A DNA stretch of 64,000 nt from Rosellinia necatrix (Eukaryota > Ascomycota > Sordariomycetes > Xylariales > Xylariaceae). The translations under genes were made by a program, and so were the position numbers. Shown here piece by piece: positions 1-13,443 of the stretch. Where the stretch lies: positions 2,790,001 through 2,854,000 of the forward strand of contig JAGYVD010000009.1 in NCBI GenBank assembly GCA_021209875.1, written 5' to 3'. Every line of letters begins with the position of its first letter. Within the stretch, counting starts at the first letter, position 1. The notes below the pieces were generated by a model, which had not been told where the DNA came from, ran no database searches, and saw nothing but the letters and a program-made list of their open reading frames with translations.

Positions 1-2310
1 ATTAAAACTTAGACCGAAATACACCGAAGGCCGGGAGACCGACTTAGCAGCTGAGCCGGCGTCGAGAGAAGCTGACGCGTTCGTATTATGGTCGGATAAT
101 TAAATAGGTCATGCGATCATAATTATGTATCACAGATGAACCACCTATTCCGTAGATGAGGATAGGAGCGTCCGTCAGGCAGCGGGTCGAGGCGCTGTTA
201 GCTCCTTGCACGGACTCGGTTGGGCCTTGCTGGACACGCCGCTTATTGGACGCGTGGTTGGATTCGTTCGTTCGTTCGTTTATCCGTTCGCCCACACAGG
301 GGAAGGGGCGACAGCATTACGGCATCTATTTCGGACGCGCGGGTGGCGGGGAAAGGAACGAAACACCCTTCAAACAAGGTCAAAGGTTTTTGGTACGGCA
401 AAGTTCGACGAGCAAGACCGAAAGGTGGGATGGGTATCCAAGCTGAGTTGATGAGGCTGTCCGGTACGACCTGAAACAGAAACAGGGCGGTCCTGCTGAA
501 TCAGCCCCAAGCGTCAGCTCCAGAGCTAAGCCTCATTTCATCTGAGGTCGGTCGCTGTCGAAAAGGTAAGGCGCGTGCGCGGCAAAAGTGGTGTGCACCC
601 ATACATCACACACACCCATAGAATTAGGTAGGATAGGATAGGTAGGACGCAATCTTATCCTGTCTTGCTGTAGGACGTATCCATTCCTTCTAGAAGCTCT
701 GACATGGCCACGCCACTTAGATCATTTCCCCTCAGAATGCGAGAAGGAGAAGGCGCGCGGCGCGCAGAAGCGAAAGGAGCTTTGACAGATTCAATCTAAT
801 GCATCTTCAATCCATCCATCATCCATTCCCCGAGAATGCCAAATGTCAGCGCTGCATACGGCCCACCACTACCCAAGGATTATCCAATACGGCATGCAAG
901 TACTTTGATACCAAAGCATAAGACACCTTTATACTCATTCGCATATGTAAAAGTATGTATATATAGTTATATATGACTACCTAATACACCATCTACCGGG
1001 CCTTGGTGCCCAGCCCCGGAGATAGCGCATACAAGTGGTCAGAGCTGTCAACGGCTTAAAAATATCTTGCAATATTACCATAATCAAAAACGATAACTAA
1101 TCAAATCGGAAATAGCCATAACGGCCCCGGTTATTTGCGACAGCCGTAATAGTCATTTGGCGCTTAGGTACCTCTACCTACTCTCTAACAGCTTAGACAG
1201 TGAGTGTGAGTGAGTGGCCTAGCCAACAGCACACCATGTAAGGTAGGCTACCTATCTGCCTACGCAAGTAGCACCAAACATGACCACCCAAGGTTACATA
1301 TATGTCGGGATAATTACTTACTTAATGCGCCTCATGATCGCTCTGCGGCACATGATATACGTATGTAATATTTCGTGTAATCGATCTCGTGTAACGATGT
1401 CGGCTGTATCAAATTGCTACCTCACCTAGTCCTTTGCCTATCAGTACCTAGGTAGTGCTTCACGCTGCATACCTACTTGTACATACACTACCTACCTAAT
1501 ACTAGGTAGTCCAGTAAACTACCCAAGGCTACTACAGCTGGTAGACATTGACTCACCCGGAGTATTGGAAGTAGTAAGCAGCAAAACAGGCCTCCGAGGT
1601 CCATACATGAAATGGCGTGGGTTAGGAGAATAGGTTCGCACTAACACTATTCTCTCCCTCTCTCTCTCTCTCTCTATCTCCGCAGCACGCCGGGTATTTT
1701 TCATACACTAGCAAGGAAAAGTACCTAGCCTAGCCTACACGTAGATAGCATATACATACGCCTACGTGAATCTCGATGCCTGGTTACATGGCATGTAAGC
1801 ACCTTGCAGTAGTGTAGGGCGGGTTCCCGTTAGTTTGCTGCCCTCCTAATCGGGCTTCTGATGGGCTGACGGATCGAAATTCCTCGGGAGAGAGGAAGAG
1901 AGAGAGAGAGGTCCTAGGTTAAGATAGTCCACTAAGGAAATTGTCAGGAGCCAATTCCTCCCGTCGACCTCTCATTTCAACTTTTTTTTTTTTTTTTCGC
2001 ATGTGCCCCAAACACGTAAAGCTTATTCTAGGTATGCACACGACCTGGGTTAGCTGATTGTGTAGTGCACTAACTACCTAGACATTCCGTCTCTCGTGAT
2101 GCCATGCGCCGTATCGTTCAAAAATCAATCAATCAATCAATCAATCACCTGGCAACCAGCTCGCGATCCTGCGAAAGACATGGGGCCCACAGGCTTGGCA
2201 GCTAGCTCGACGAGGCGCCTGATAGTACGATATGGGCTGAAAAATCCGTTGGATGTGGCCACCACGTGGTGTTCGTAGTCGCGGTATACAATAATACGTA
2301 TGACCTCAGC

Positions 2311-2394
2311 TATGTATGTATATATGTATGTATGTATGTATTATGTATGTATGTATGGACATGTGTGCGCGTGTATGTATGTATGTATGTATGT
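2311..2394. repeat. GTAT/TATG tetranucleotide microsatellite
   Basis: Interrupted GTAT tetranucleotide repeat with a short GTGCGCGTG interruption. It lies in gene-free DNA. Confidence 0.9.
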
Positions 2395-3263
2395 GTTGGT
2401 CTCAAGTCAGGTAGTTTAGACGATAATCTACCTATCTGGGCAATACCTGCGAGGAAATAGTCATTGGTGATCCGTCGTCCCTTCTTTCCGCTTTATTTTT
2501 CTTTTCCTACCCGACCGCACGGCGCACCCCCCCTCCTCTACTGCTACACGGAGGCGGTCATCATTCTCTCTACTGCTCACACCGCATGCACTGTAACCTC
2601 GCCGCCTGACGACCGCATCGCTCCCGTCATGTGAGGAAGTAATGAATTTCGCGAATCCTTCCTTCCGAGGTGGCAATAAAACATATTGATGACATGTGTT
2701 AAAATTGTGCCATTGACTGCTGTTGTTCGAAGCCCCCTCCTTCAATATTCATTTCGTCGCTTGGCTGATCTTTGCCGGACGCCCGCGCGTGCGCGTGCGT
2801 ATTCTTTTTTTTTTTTTTTTTTCGTTCTTGATGCTATATTTATCTGCTTTTCCTGTTCGGACATGCCCGATCGTGATATAAGGGAGGGGGAATGGGAAGA
2901 GGGGGGGATGGAATAGCAGGTAGCTAGCCGGTGGCAAAGGCGGCGCTTTTCAGGCGCAAACAAGGTACAGCATCAATTGAACATCAGACGGGAAAAAAAA
3001 AAAAAAAAAAGAAAAGAAAGAAAAACGAAGGAGAGAGAAGGAAAACGAAAGAAAAGAGACGAGATGAAACCAACAGGCAAACAAAAGACCATTTCCCGTT
3101 ACATACGCGTCCCTGCGTCGTCGCGAGGTAGTAGGACTTTGGGTGTTGGTTTTGGGTTTGCTGTTGTTAGTCCCGTCTGCATGGTCTTACACTATGTACT
3201 TGCAGCCACAATCGCACCATTAAAATGTAACTAGCACTGTCAGACACCTAGATTAGACGTTAA

Positions 3264-3292
3264 TACTACTACTACTACTACTACTACTACTA
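3264..3292. repeat. ACT trinucleotide microsatellite
   Basis: About ten uninterrupted ACT units, followed by a degenerate copy of the flanking TATGTACTTACTTG. Intergenic. Confidence 0.9.
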
Positions 3293-3760
3293 CACTATGT
3301 ACTTACTTGTCCTCTTGGTCGGAATCTACCGTTCCCATTCTGGTCTTCGTTCGCGAACGCCACGAACCACTAAAGGCAAAGTTTGGAAGCGGAAGGGGGG
3401 GATTACACTAGGTAGCGAAAAAAGGGCCCTATTATTATGCAGGTTGGGGAAACCAGGTTAGGTAGGTAGGTGCCTTTGTGTGTGTATGTGTGTGTGTGTG
3501 TGTGATGTCGAGTTTACCTAACCTAAGGATGTAACGGCCGTTCGGTAACCCGTTCTATTCACCTTTTTTTTATTTTATTTTTTTATAAGTTGAGTCGAGT
3601 TTAGAGAACAAAGTCCCTTACCTATAGAAGGCCCAAAATAGACAGCATGCAAGCCGATCCCACCGGGTAAGGGCATCGTCCATACGGCACTGCACTGCAG
3701 GTCGGTTTGCCTGTGCCTGTCTATCTCTCCCCCCCTCCGTCCATCTGTAGGTCAAAACAT

Positions 3761-3804
3761 ACACACGTACACACACACACACACACGCGCGCACGCGCGC
3801 GCGG
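3761..3804. repeat. Alternating AC then GC dinucleotide tract
   Basis: An AC repeat passes directly into alternating CG/CA steps, giving about 44 bases of nearly strict purine-pyrimidine alternation. Such tracts can adopt left-handed (Z) DNA; that property is known for the sequence class and is not shown here. A separate GT-rich repeat lies at 3477-3504. Confidence 0.85.
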
Positions 3805-5247
3805 GCGTGCGATTAGCGAAACGGCGCGCCAATGTACCAAACCGTTGGGACTGGGAATATGTAATGTAAATGGGCTTTCACGGGGCCCAAGATTAAAGGG
3901 AAGAGGCGCAGGTTTCGGTTACGTTCGCGGCCATTCTCTAAGCGCTTCCCGAGCCGGGCCGACCGAACAGAACAAGGAAAAAAAAAAAAACCAATTCGCC
4001 GATTCTAAGGAAAACGAGACGTTTAACCCAAATGCCTGCCTCCTCCTCCTTCTCCTCCTTCCCCCCGTCTTCCTTCTTTACGAGCCAAGGTGAGGAGGGA
4101 CGTGTGCGCGCGAGCGCGGCGAGGTATACGTATCAATGCGACGTCGGTATATGTTATGGGATCGACGACGGCACGGACGCTCTTGTGTTACGTATGCGGC
4201 TCTTCGGGATAATTTTGTTGGGATGAGGCTCAGTTTCTCTCGGTGAAGCGTTTGCGTTCCCTTTTTGGTCATCCTTCCCCCCTACAGCCCCCCTCTCTCC
4301 CTCCCTCCCTCCCTCCCGGCCCCATTAGGTCCTTCTTCGTTCGAATTGGGCGGACGAGGCGGAAGCGCCGGGGATATCCTCGAGCAGCCAACCTCCCCCT
4401 CCCCCTCCCTCTTCCTTGCGAACTCCTCTTTTTCGATCGCTTCGAGGGCGATGGGTGAGGATCGTCATCGCACAACGTTGCACCATCCCTGTCGCCATGA
4501 ATGACTAGCGGGCAACACTGCACAGAATGAATACGAACGGACGGACGGGCCAGCTTGGTCGTCAGGTACGAACGGAATACACTACTTGTACATACCATAC
4601 AACAACACGGTAATTGACCGGGCCGAACTGCCCAGACCGACTATCGTGAGATGCAAGGAGTAGGCCAGGATAAGGGTATTAAAAAAACATAGTCAGATGG
4701 GAGGGGGAGACTATGACTTAGCTCTTCCAGTATTATGACGGGTGTTCTGTCGAGGAGTGTCCGTATCCGGAGAGGCCGAGGTGGAGCAGAGCAGTGTCCA
4801 TGCGTATCACGAGAGACTTCTCATCCCGTTTCATCAGGACGTGAGAGACAGAGAAGTCGGGATGAGACGATGCGATGAGATGAGTGATCATGGTGATTCA
4901 AAGAGATATGGGCTGAGTGGGATGGTTGGTAGGAGTGTGGATTCAATTGAAGACATATCGTCGTCTTCATAATCTGAGTTGGGTATCTCATACTATATAA
5001 TGAATAGTTATAGAAACTGTGCTCGAGTTTTATGTATCATACAACGCTTCCCCAAGTTTCCCCATTCCGCAATGCATGATCCGCAGATAGAATACACTGC
5101 GGTTTTGATGCCTACCGTGTTTAGCAGCAATTTTTCGTAGTTCCCACCCAATGCATCCGTTATTATTACATCTCCCGAAAGTGCTTGCTGGGCGTGTAAA
5201 GGGGGAACCCCCCTATCAGGACTGTATAATGGCTGTATCATAGTATA

Positions 5248-8146
5248 TTAGTCAACACGAATGACAACTCTCCATCCGAGAGCACCAGCTTCACGAATTG
5301 CACACGCCAGACAGGCCCTCCTGCGGCGGCTTATAATGGCATTCCAGCCCTTCTCCGCGCAAAAGGCGCGCACGAGAATCTCCAGGTCGGAGCCGAACTG
5401 CCGCCTTCGTGTTTCGAGCGGCATCCTGGTCTCTGGCGCGGCCGAAGGTGGCGGGTCGACCCGTTCGAACCTACTCATGTTCGAATGGGCTGTGCTTGGG
5501 CGACGCTCAGGTCTCGGGATAGAGAGTTGGATCGGCGGTGAATTCGTCGGCTCGAGAGCAAACGAGGATGAAAGAGACGACATGCGAGAAAGGGATGGCA
5601 TGTCTGGTGAGCGGGGCGGAGCGAACCCGGTTATGCAATCAATGACCAGAACGCGTTGAGGCCTATTCGCGACGGATGTTCTTGACGAAACGCTACTTGA
5701 TCTTCCGTGGGACGGGGCGGCCTTTATGAGATCTTCGAGGGTAGTCGACGTAGGTCGATTAAGGAGGTCTGTAAGGTGGATGGCGGTATACGTATAGAAA
5801 CGATGCAGTGGATGACCTGCGGAGGTTGAATAAGACGAGCTATGCGGAAAACAAGAGAATTTTACACACTCACCTGTGATGTGAGCCGGGCTTGAGGGCT
5901 TCCCGTTGAAATCATGACCCCCTACATCGATCTGTTGGATAGTTGGGCTCGACGGGGACTTCAAATACTTTACATAACTGGAGGCGACACATGGGTGAGC
6001 CGTAACAAAGTAAACATCATTTGTAAGAGACAAATCGAATTCGACATCTTGATCCGTGGTGTCGTGGGACATAGAGAACGTCATAGAGGCCGAGTAGGTT
6101 TGAGTTTGGTTGGGTTGGTCACTCTCGGAGGACGAGTCGAGCTGCTCCATGGGGGGTGTAGTATCGATGCTGCTAACTGGCTGATGGAAACTAAGAGAGC
6201 TTAGTTCGATTCGAATATTAGACGGCGGCCGGTTCGGATATGTAGCTTCATGAGGAATGATAAAATCGGCTGGAAGTATGTCTAATGGATCGGCATCGCC
6301 TAACACATTTGATTCACGCTCGACAGAAGCCTTCCCCCATATGCGGGCTTTCTTCCCAACCTTGGCCACATCATCTAAAGATCTTAGCTGGTAGCCGCAT
6401 CTTGAAGGGGCTCGGATTAAACCTACCACGAATATCTTGGACTGCGATATTGACCCAGCCGTTGTCGAATCTTTGTGGGATCACATCACTCGATATCCAG
6501 CCCATGCATTCGGCGGACCCTTTGCCTGCCGCCAACACGCGCCCAACAATACAGGCTGTGCTCCAGAAGCTTTTCCCTCTATACATAAAACCCCCACACA
6601 GATTAGCGGTTGATCCAAGGGTTTCGATAGCCTGATTATCATTTTCCAGCAAAGCCGACATAAGGAAGTGCGAGAGACCTTCCCCCGGTAGTATAAGACC
6701 GGATATGTAGGACTTGGATAACCAGCCTGATCTATGTAGAGCAGCGTCGACCTTACGCCTTCTAGTCGCCTGCTTCCCTTTACTGGATAATGCCTGGTCG
6801 CCTCCAAAGTACGATGAACGCCGAGTATCACTCGTTGATACGGAAGTGTTGATTGGCGTCGCCTCACTTAAGGTGGTTGCGTTCCGAGACACGTTACTTG
6901 CGGACACGTCTAGGTCTGGCCAGCGTAGTTTTCGAGCGAAATGTAACAAGCCTGCTACCTGCCTCTCGGAATACCTCCCTTGAATCGTATATACATGCTC
7001 AGCAGCAGCATTGTGACGATGTTGGGTATGGTCGGTGAAATGAGCTCCGTACATGTGGTCATGTTTGATGTTCATCCTACTGGTCAGGTTTGTTAGCCAA
7101 CTCCTCGGCGTCGATGGCTCCGAAGGAATTGCATTTGCTTTAGAAACAGTGATGTTGCCTAACCACGACCGGGCAAGAATAAGTGACCATCGTACCGAGA
7201 GGTTGGCCTCTTTCTCAAACTTGTGAATGTTAGATTGTTTTAACATGTGGGTAGCAACATCTTCGCCTTCCGTGATGGCATCTAATCGAGTCAGAAGTTC
7301 ACAGGCCAGGAGAATCTGAAGCAATAGCCAGTACCGCTCCTCACTCCGGTCTTGCGCATCGCTCACATCGCTTATCGAAGACCCATCGGACACTTCATCA
7401 TCGAGGGGAAAACCCCACAGGATTTGGCCAAGGCGCATCCGCCACTCCACACGGGAAAAGTCAACCCAGGCGTTGGAGGCCGCAAGGACCTTGACTAGAG
7501 CGTGTATTTGCACTGCTAGACTGTGAGGGTCTTTGGGGTCTATCACTCTGGTCGGCGGGTACAAAACGTGCCGGAACAGGTCGTTATACAGCTCCTGATG
7601 CTTATTGCGCCACAAGACCTGACCCGAGTGGTATCTCTCTTCCACCTTCAGCAGCTGTTCCATGATGCTCGCGTCGTCTAAGTGACGTAACGCGTCCCTC
7701 GACGTGATCAGCCTCTGCCGCTGCTCGACGATGACAGGCGCCTTGGACCCGAGGCTATGAAAGCCGTACTGCTCCTCCTGCAGCGCGTCAGCAACAGAGA
7801 GCTCCAACGCGGCCTGGTAACCTATGGTACCCTTCTCCAGGCCCTGCATGCTCAACATGCCGGGGCGCTCCCGACATCGTGAGTTGAAGTGGGGCCGTGT
7901 CCTGGTCGTGGGTGAGGGGACAGAGAGTGGATCGCGGCGGATGAGGCGCGGGATGGCGGTCACGCAACCCCAGGCGTCATCCTCGATCTGGGTGTGGTCG
8001 GTGAGGTCTCGGATGGTTAGCTCTTCATTCAAGGGGAAAGCTACGGAGGGGTGGGGGGCCCCTGAGCCGTGGCCGTGGGACCGGGCGAAGAACTGCGGAG
8101 CCCCGGAGAACAGCTTGTCAATCTCGGCGTCGTTCAGATTGGCCAT
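5248..8146 (-). CDS. Large conserved fungal protein of unknown function (two exons)
   Basis: Function not recognised. Exon 1 runs from 8146 down to 6427 and exon 2 from 6374 to the TAA at 5248-5250. The 46-base intron (6375-6426) has donor GTAGGT and acceptor TTTAG and joins ...VQDIR to DDVAKVGKKAR in frame, giving 948 residues. The N-terminal part has the stretch FSGAPQFFARS...GAPHPSVAFP followed by DDAWGCVTAIPRL, which I associate with conserved uncharacterised ascomycete proteins. The middle is helical. The C-terminal third is Ser/Pro-rich and disordered (about residues 700-890) and ends in a short conserved-looking segment, FGSDLEILVRAFCAEKGW. I chose the first in-frame ATG at 8146. The frame is open upstream to 8392 with an SPQ-repeat region, and the conserved-looking KLNRIMANL context suggests translation may begin further 5' (see the entry at 8836-9219). 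No signal peptide or membrane segment is evident. Confidence 0.75.
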
Positions 8147-8264
8147 GATGCGATTCAGCTTGAGGACGGGGCGCCGCGGCCTGCCATCCGCTTTATCAAC
8201 CGAGCCCGGAGGAGGCGGGGACGGCAATGGCTTGTGCCGGTTAGAATGGAGCGTCGATCGCGTG

Positions 8265-8330
8265 GACTGCGGAGACAGCGGCGACTGCGGCGACTGCGGC
8301 GACTGTGGCGACTGTGGCGACTGCGGTGCC
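8265..8330. repeat. Nine-base GCGACTGCG-type tandem repeat (encodes SPQ units if translated)
   Basis: About seven imperfect copies of a 9-base unit. Read on the minus strand in the frame of the downstream gene, it encodes repeated Ser-Pro-Gln triplets, so it may be part of a length-variable N-terminus rather than 5' untranslated DNA. Confidence 0.75.
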
Positions 8331-8835
8331 TCGGATGACGGGGACACGGACGAGACCTGCTGCTGGGCCGGTGGTATTAGTGATCTTAACGCCTATTTGC
8401 ATCCCTTGTCTCTTTTCGCAACATGGGATCCGGCGATTTCACGGCTGGCGATGGAGAAACAACGATAAGGGATGAAGATTACGGCTAGCTGGCGGAAATG
8501 AAATTGCGCATGTAGGAACGACGATGAGCTGAGCGAGTCACAAGTACAGTAATGACAGACAATGCCTAGATGAAGATGCGCCCCTTGGCAGCTGTCCGAT
8601 GCGCTGGATCTGCGAGAGCCCAGTCGGCAGCCAGGTGACTAATTGGTCACGCACCCCCAACGCTTGAGCGCGATGGGACCATGTTGGAGGGTTGGGGTTG
8701 GGATTTGGGGGGTTGCAGGTTACTTGCGAATTGCGGATTGCGGATTGCGGAGAGGGAAGTGTGATGCGGGGGGGGGGGAGAGTAACACTAGATACAGACT
8801 AGTTCGTGTAAGTTGGGGCACTAGGTTTCACTCAC

Positions 8836-9219
8836 AAAGCTGCTGCTGGCTGCATCGTGACCACTTTTACCGATAGTGCGATTGTTGTTGTTATTGCCGT
8901 TGCTGTTGCCGTTGCTGTTGCTGTTGCTGTTGCTGTTGTCGCCACTGCCGCCGTCGCTGCCGCCGCCGTTGTTGTTGCCGCAGTTATCGTCGCGGTGACT
9001 TCCTAGCTTGGCCTTCGAGGTGTTAATTAGGCTTCGAAGAAACGCTATTTTTGTCGAACCTTGCCGAGGCCTTCCCTGCGCTTCGTTGGACTCCAGTTGC
9101 ACAATCCCACCGCTGCTTCCGCTGCCAGTGCTCCGGTCATCTTCTCCCGCCCCCGTCGTCTCCCTGTTGTCGCCGACAAGGCCGCGCGCAGCGCGTCTAA
9201 GTGGGTTTAGGGATGGCAT
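8836..9219 (-). CDS. Possible distal first exon of the 5248-8146 gene, or a separate low-complexity ORF
   Basis: A minus-strand frame begins at ATG 9219 (MPSLNPLRRAARG) and is rich in Ser, Gly and Asn, with a long Ser-Asn/Gly-Asn tract encoded by CTG/TTG-type triplet repeats. It would stop at 8821, but a consensus donor GTGAGT lies at 8835-8830, in phase 0. An acceptor (AAATAG) at 8393-8394 is also in phase 0 and opens into the frame of the downstream gene at 8392. Joining them would give one 1,158-residue protein with a 443-base first intron. That intron is long for a fungus, so the join is inference; the exon could also be a separate small gene or non-coding. No known domain seen. Confidence 0.3.
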
Positions 9220-12200
9220 TGTGCGAACTGAGCGGCGTCTCGTGGTGGCCTTTTGATGGTAGCTTCAAGCACGGTGCTGCATAAAGGCCGCGTTCACTGG
9301 CAATACGTTGAGGAGTCAAACCATTGGTATGCGATTCCGGCAAGGCCCTGGAATGGTGAGGAAAGCGATCAGACCCGGGCATTGACGACGGCGGGGGACG
9401 GGGACGGGGACGGGGACCGTGACACTTGACGCTCGAGCGAGCCTCAAAGGCATACCTAGCGTACGTGACACCAACGAAGGAAGAGAGACCTGGGACGAAT
9501 TAATTAATTAATCATATCATCGTCGTGCACACAATAAAATCCCCCAGATGACGGGTGCGTCGGTTTGTAGTCTCGATCCCGATCGTGCTATGAGGTAGCA
9601 GGCAAGGAAGCAATCCGCGGACAGGGGGACGTTAATATGGAAGCACGTGTACGTGTGCCATCTTCCATGATTTCTCGGACGAAATCATATTACCGGATTC
9701 CCCTGCCAGTGTCTCAGGATCAAACGGGCAAGCCGCCGTCGAAGGTCAAGACAAACCTGGCATGGATGGAGTCACGGAAAACTGCTCATGTCGCTCGATC
9801 TCTATCTTGGGTTCGTCCACTCGCGCTCGTGTTGGCCTGGGACTACTGCATGTCTGCGACAGCATGGCGATAAGAGACCGCCCCAAATCTGCGGTCATCA
9901 TTTGGACTCGGGTGTGGATTTGCTTAGGGTCCCAACGCTTGAAATGGCCCCTTGTCGTTTATATCTTTGACTGCCAAGGACTGGAGATGTCATGGGATAC
10001 CTACGCAAGGTATGTAGATAGATATATACGAAGCATATGGGCATATAAGGCAGTTTCTTTTCCTGCCGAACGTGAACTGGGCATGAATAGTCGTCGGGAT
10101 GAAGATGGTCACGAAGACCGGCCAAAGGCGCAGTGAGGATATGATGGCTTCACAATCTGCGACTCCTCCGTATGAATGCCTTATACCTAGCCAGCCAATA
10201 TGAAGAGGGGCCTTTCTGACCCGAGTCTGCCTCATAGGAGATGATCGCGCGGTGAATGCATCTTTTGCGTACACTAGACATGCTGCGGATCGGCCCCTGG
10301 GTTGAGGGCAGTTCCCGACGACCGATAGGTGCAGAAAAAGCATCACAACACTCAATACATCACACCACGATACTAAACGGAGGGCACGCCATACTTGTCA
10401 AGAACAAGTCGGATAGAGACTTGTGGCAACGCCAGCCCGCATGCCGTGCGCGGTAACGTGCACTCCACCGGTACTGTAACTACCTTAGGTAGGTTAGGTA
10501 TGTATGTATGTATGTATGCACTTGCATATTTAGTATTGCACCAAGGTAGCCTTCCTTGCTGGAAACGGGGCCGGGGCTGGGGCCGAAATGGATTGGAGCA
10601 TTTGCCTCGAGCAACTAATAACTAAACTACCTAACTAGGTAGTTACACTACACCTACTTGTCTGCACTAGTTACTACCTACGCGCATAGTGCCCGCCAGT
10701 GCCACGGTATACACGTAGTGTGCTATCTTCAGCCCTGGGGCATCTGTACCATTATCCAGTAGTGTACTTCGTACTGACCTATACAATCAACCTTAAGTAC
10801 TTAACTTGGATGGGTTGTGATATGTAGGGAGGCGTGTCTACCCGTGTTCTAGAAAGAAGTGTTGGCACCTAATACACAATACACACTCACTATATCGACT
10901 TTTCCCGCCTGTTTGGCAAATACGGAATAGGACACGGAATGGGTTGCGTATTGAGGCCCCTTCCTGCTGCGAGGCCCCTGTAATCTACTGAAACCCGCGT
11001 GGATCGCCGGATGATACCCAAGGTACCCAGATTCCTGCCCTGATGCCCGGATCAATCATCTACATCTTACGCGGGGAGCCCCTTCACTCGTCTGCTTCTC
11101 GAAGAAATCCAGTGTATCATGTGCCGCGCATCACGGCCCGCCTGTCGGTGCTCGTCCTGATTTGGTAACCACTACATCAACGGCTGTGTTCCGGCTGCAG
11201 CACTGCAGAATGAATGTGCCTCGAGGTTCTCGTCCAGCTCGTGCGCATGCCCAGGTACCGACCCCCTTCCCCCCGTGATAGCTGGGAACGACTGGGAACG
11301 ACTGGAATAAAACTACCGGGTGAACACTGAGCATCCTGGGCGTGATTACGCAGCAGCCTTAGTTGTCGGTTCTTGATTCGCACATGGGCGGATGTGCAAA
11401 AAGCGGTGTGGTACTCCGTATGCCTTCATCTTCGCCCTGGGCAGAGTGGCCGCTTGAATTCCACAAGTCGCGAGTTAGTTGTCGGTTCACTACTGGCTGG
11501 TGGAGAAGGCATGTTTCAAGTAGGCTGATGATAACCCCCAGCCTTTCATTCTCCTCTGCCTCTGCACCAGCCTCCTCGTACGTGATCCATACCTACTTAC
11601 CTACTTACCTACTTCAGTACCCACTCACTCCGCGCTCCTCAGGCCCAACTCGAGCACTCAGGGGCAGTTTGAAGTTGATGATTACTGTTGGGTATGAGGG
11701 TACTGATATGTCGCAAACCTCGCTTACCAGCCCATGCAACGTAGAGGGCGATTGCAACTGAAGTCTTGCGGCTGGAGGCCCGATATTTCGAGTGCTACCA
11801 CTATACGCACAACCCCTGTATCTGCCCTGTAATAGGTGGTCACGCTATGTATCACCACCTCGATTGCATTGACGATCGTCGCCTAGGGTGCCAGTCCAGC
11901 ACTTGATCCCGGCTGCTCGTGGCAGGCCCGCATCCGGCAGCAAATGCGACGCTGCCCATCGACACACCTTGGCCAGGCGGCTAACCACGTCGGGCCACTT
12001 GTCCACGTCCTGACGAGATTGCAAGCCTACAGGTTTGCTTCGATCATATATATTACCTCACTTTACAGCCTCGTTGATAAGAGGTATCCCGGCCGCGACA
12101 GTGAGGTGATTGGAGATGTGATGAGGGACCGCTATAACGAAAATGCCAACCCCTCCTCCCTCCCCACTCGAGGGCGGAATATGCTTAATACATTCACGCA

Positions 12201-13443
12201 TTACCGACAACGGCTTTTTGCCATGGCTCTTACGTAGTACTTTATGAATTCTAAGCTGGGTCCTCCTAGACACTGCTCGACCATTTAACTCCACCCACTT
12301 AATCAATCGTTCGCGGCTTGTTTCCTCTGGGGTCACTATGCAATGGCTTCCTTAGCTAGCACAACACCCATGAATCCAGGACCGGAAGACGCCTCGGAAA
12401 GCGAAGTGGATTGTCGACGATTCTCACAGGCGAATCGTGGTGCCATAGTCTATTGCTGGAAAGTCGTATTGTTCAGCCTTTGCTCGACGTGCATAGGGCT
12501 GGCTGATCCGGGCCTTTTGGGTCACATCGTATCCTCATTGTTATGCGAAAGGTAATAATCGTCCCGGAGGTAGTCACCAGGCGCCACATGACATTTTGGT
12601 CCGAATCTAGGTATACCGAATGCCAGTCCCTAACTGGGGTTGAAGTACACATGTGGGTTGAACTCCGTCTGAAGAGAGCGGGCCTCGAACCGCGTTCCCT
12701 CGTGGAAGTAACTACAGCCCCTGGATCCCCTATACTTATGGATACGCTCGCAACTCCGACCCTGTTGCTTCCCCCTTCTTACTGTAAAGTATTGTCGAGG
12801 CTAGGGTTGTTCTATTCACACCCCCCTGGAGAGACAGCATCCGGAATGATAGGTTCAGGAGAACCTGATGGTGGACAGCCAGGCAACCTTCGCACCCATC
12901 TATTATTATCAGATGGTAGGCTTACGTACGGGCCATCATTGCTCGGTATATGAGAGTGCCAGGGCCTCACCTCTCTAGGATCCTATGTCACGTCCAACGG
13001 TAGAACTTCCCGACCCCGCTGGCCACGCTGACGCGAGCGAGTGCCGTTGACTTAGGTGGGTGGGAATCCAACTAAAGCGTGGGTCATGAACCTCCTCCTC
13101 CTTTTCCGTTTCACCCTACTTATGCGCCAAAACGGAGGCCAGCGCGGTGCGAAGGGCCCGTTAGTCCTAGCGCTCAGGATCATGTAGGAGCTACCAACGA
13201 ACGTGCAACACCTTCATGAGGTTGGCTATTTCGAAATATTGAATGCTCTGTCCTCTCGGTGGCGGGGTATCATTTCCCTTCCCCGTCAGAACGCCTTCCC
13301 ATGCTAGTAGAAACACGTTTCAAAATACATCCAAAAGAAGTTGCGAGGCCAGATACAGCTTGATACCGGACTGCCCTCTGTCGGCGGGCCTGTCTGATAG
13401 TGTCACTTAACCCCTACGGAGAAAGAGTATCTGCAGACGAGAT
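9220..13443. other. Intergenic region, no supportable gene
   Basis: Only short overlapping frames without recognisable domains. It contains an AATT repeat near 9499-9512, a GTAT microsatellite near 10498-10518, GGTAGG/CCTACC-type motifs (10480-10660) and CTTACCTA repeats near 11593-11612. The far end (about 13,000-13,443) is downstream of the roadblock gene. I see no tRNA, rRNA or transposon signature. Confidence 0.55.

Larger units (their letters stand above)
1..5247. other. Gene-poor intergenic region with many microsatellites
   Basis: I see no convincing gene in this stretch. Open frames are short, overlap on both strands and are mostly built on simple repeats (poly-Lys from A/G runs, poly-Phe from T runs). 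It holds poly-T tracts near 1981 and 2803, a poly-A/G stretch at 2990-3060, an AATC repeat near 2123-2146, a CT run near 1650-1676 and CCCT repeats near 4290-4317. TAGG/CCTA-type short motifs are scattered throughout, including one exact TACCTAGGTA palindrome at 1445-1454. The 3' end (5000-5247) is probably the 3' untranslated region of the minus-strand gene that stops at 5248. Confidence 0.6.

Noticed and set aside
2931..3234. Lys/Glu/Arg-rich short ORFs
   Set aside because: They translate a poly-purine tract; no conserved residues.
7824..8468. 214-codon plus-strand ORF with a Cys-Gly-Asp repeat
   Set aside because: Antisense to the large minus-strand gene and driven by its 9-base repeat; no family resemblance.
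12640..12720. Possible tRNA on the minus strand (GGTTCGAGGCC near 12,690)
   Set aside because: No matching A box or acceptor stem; the B-box match is partial.
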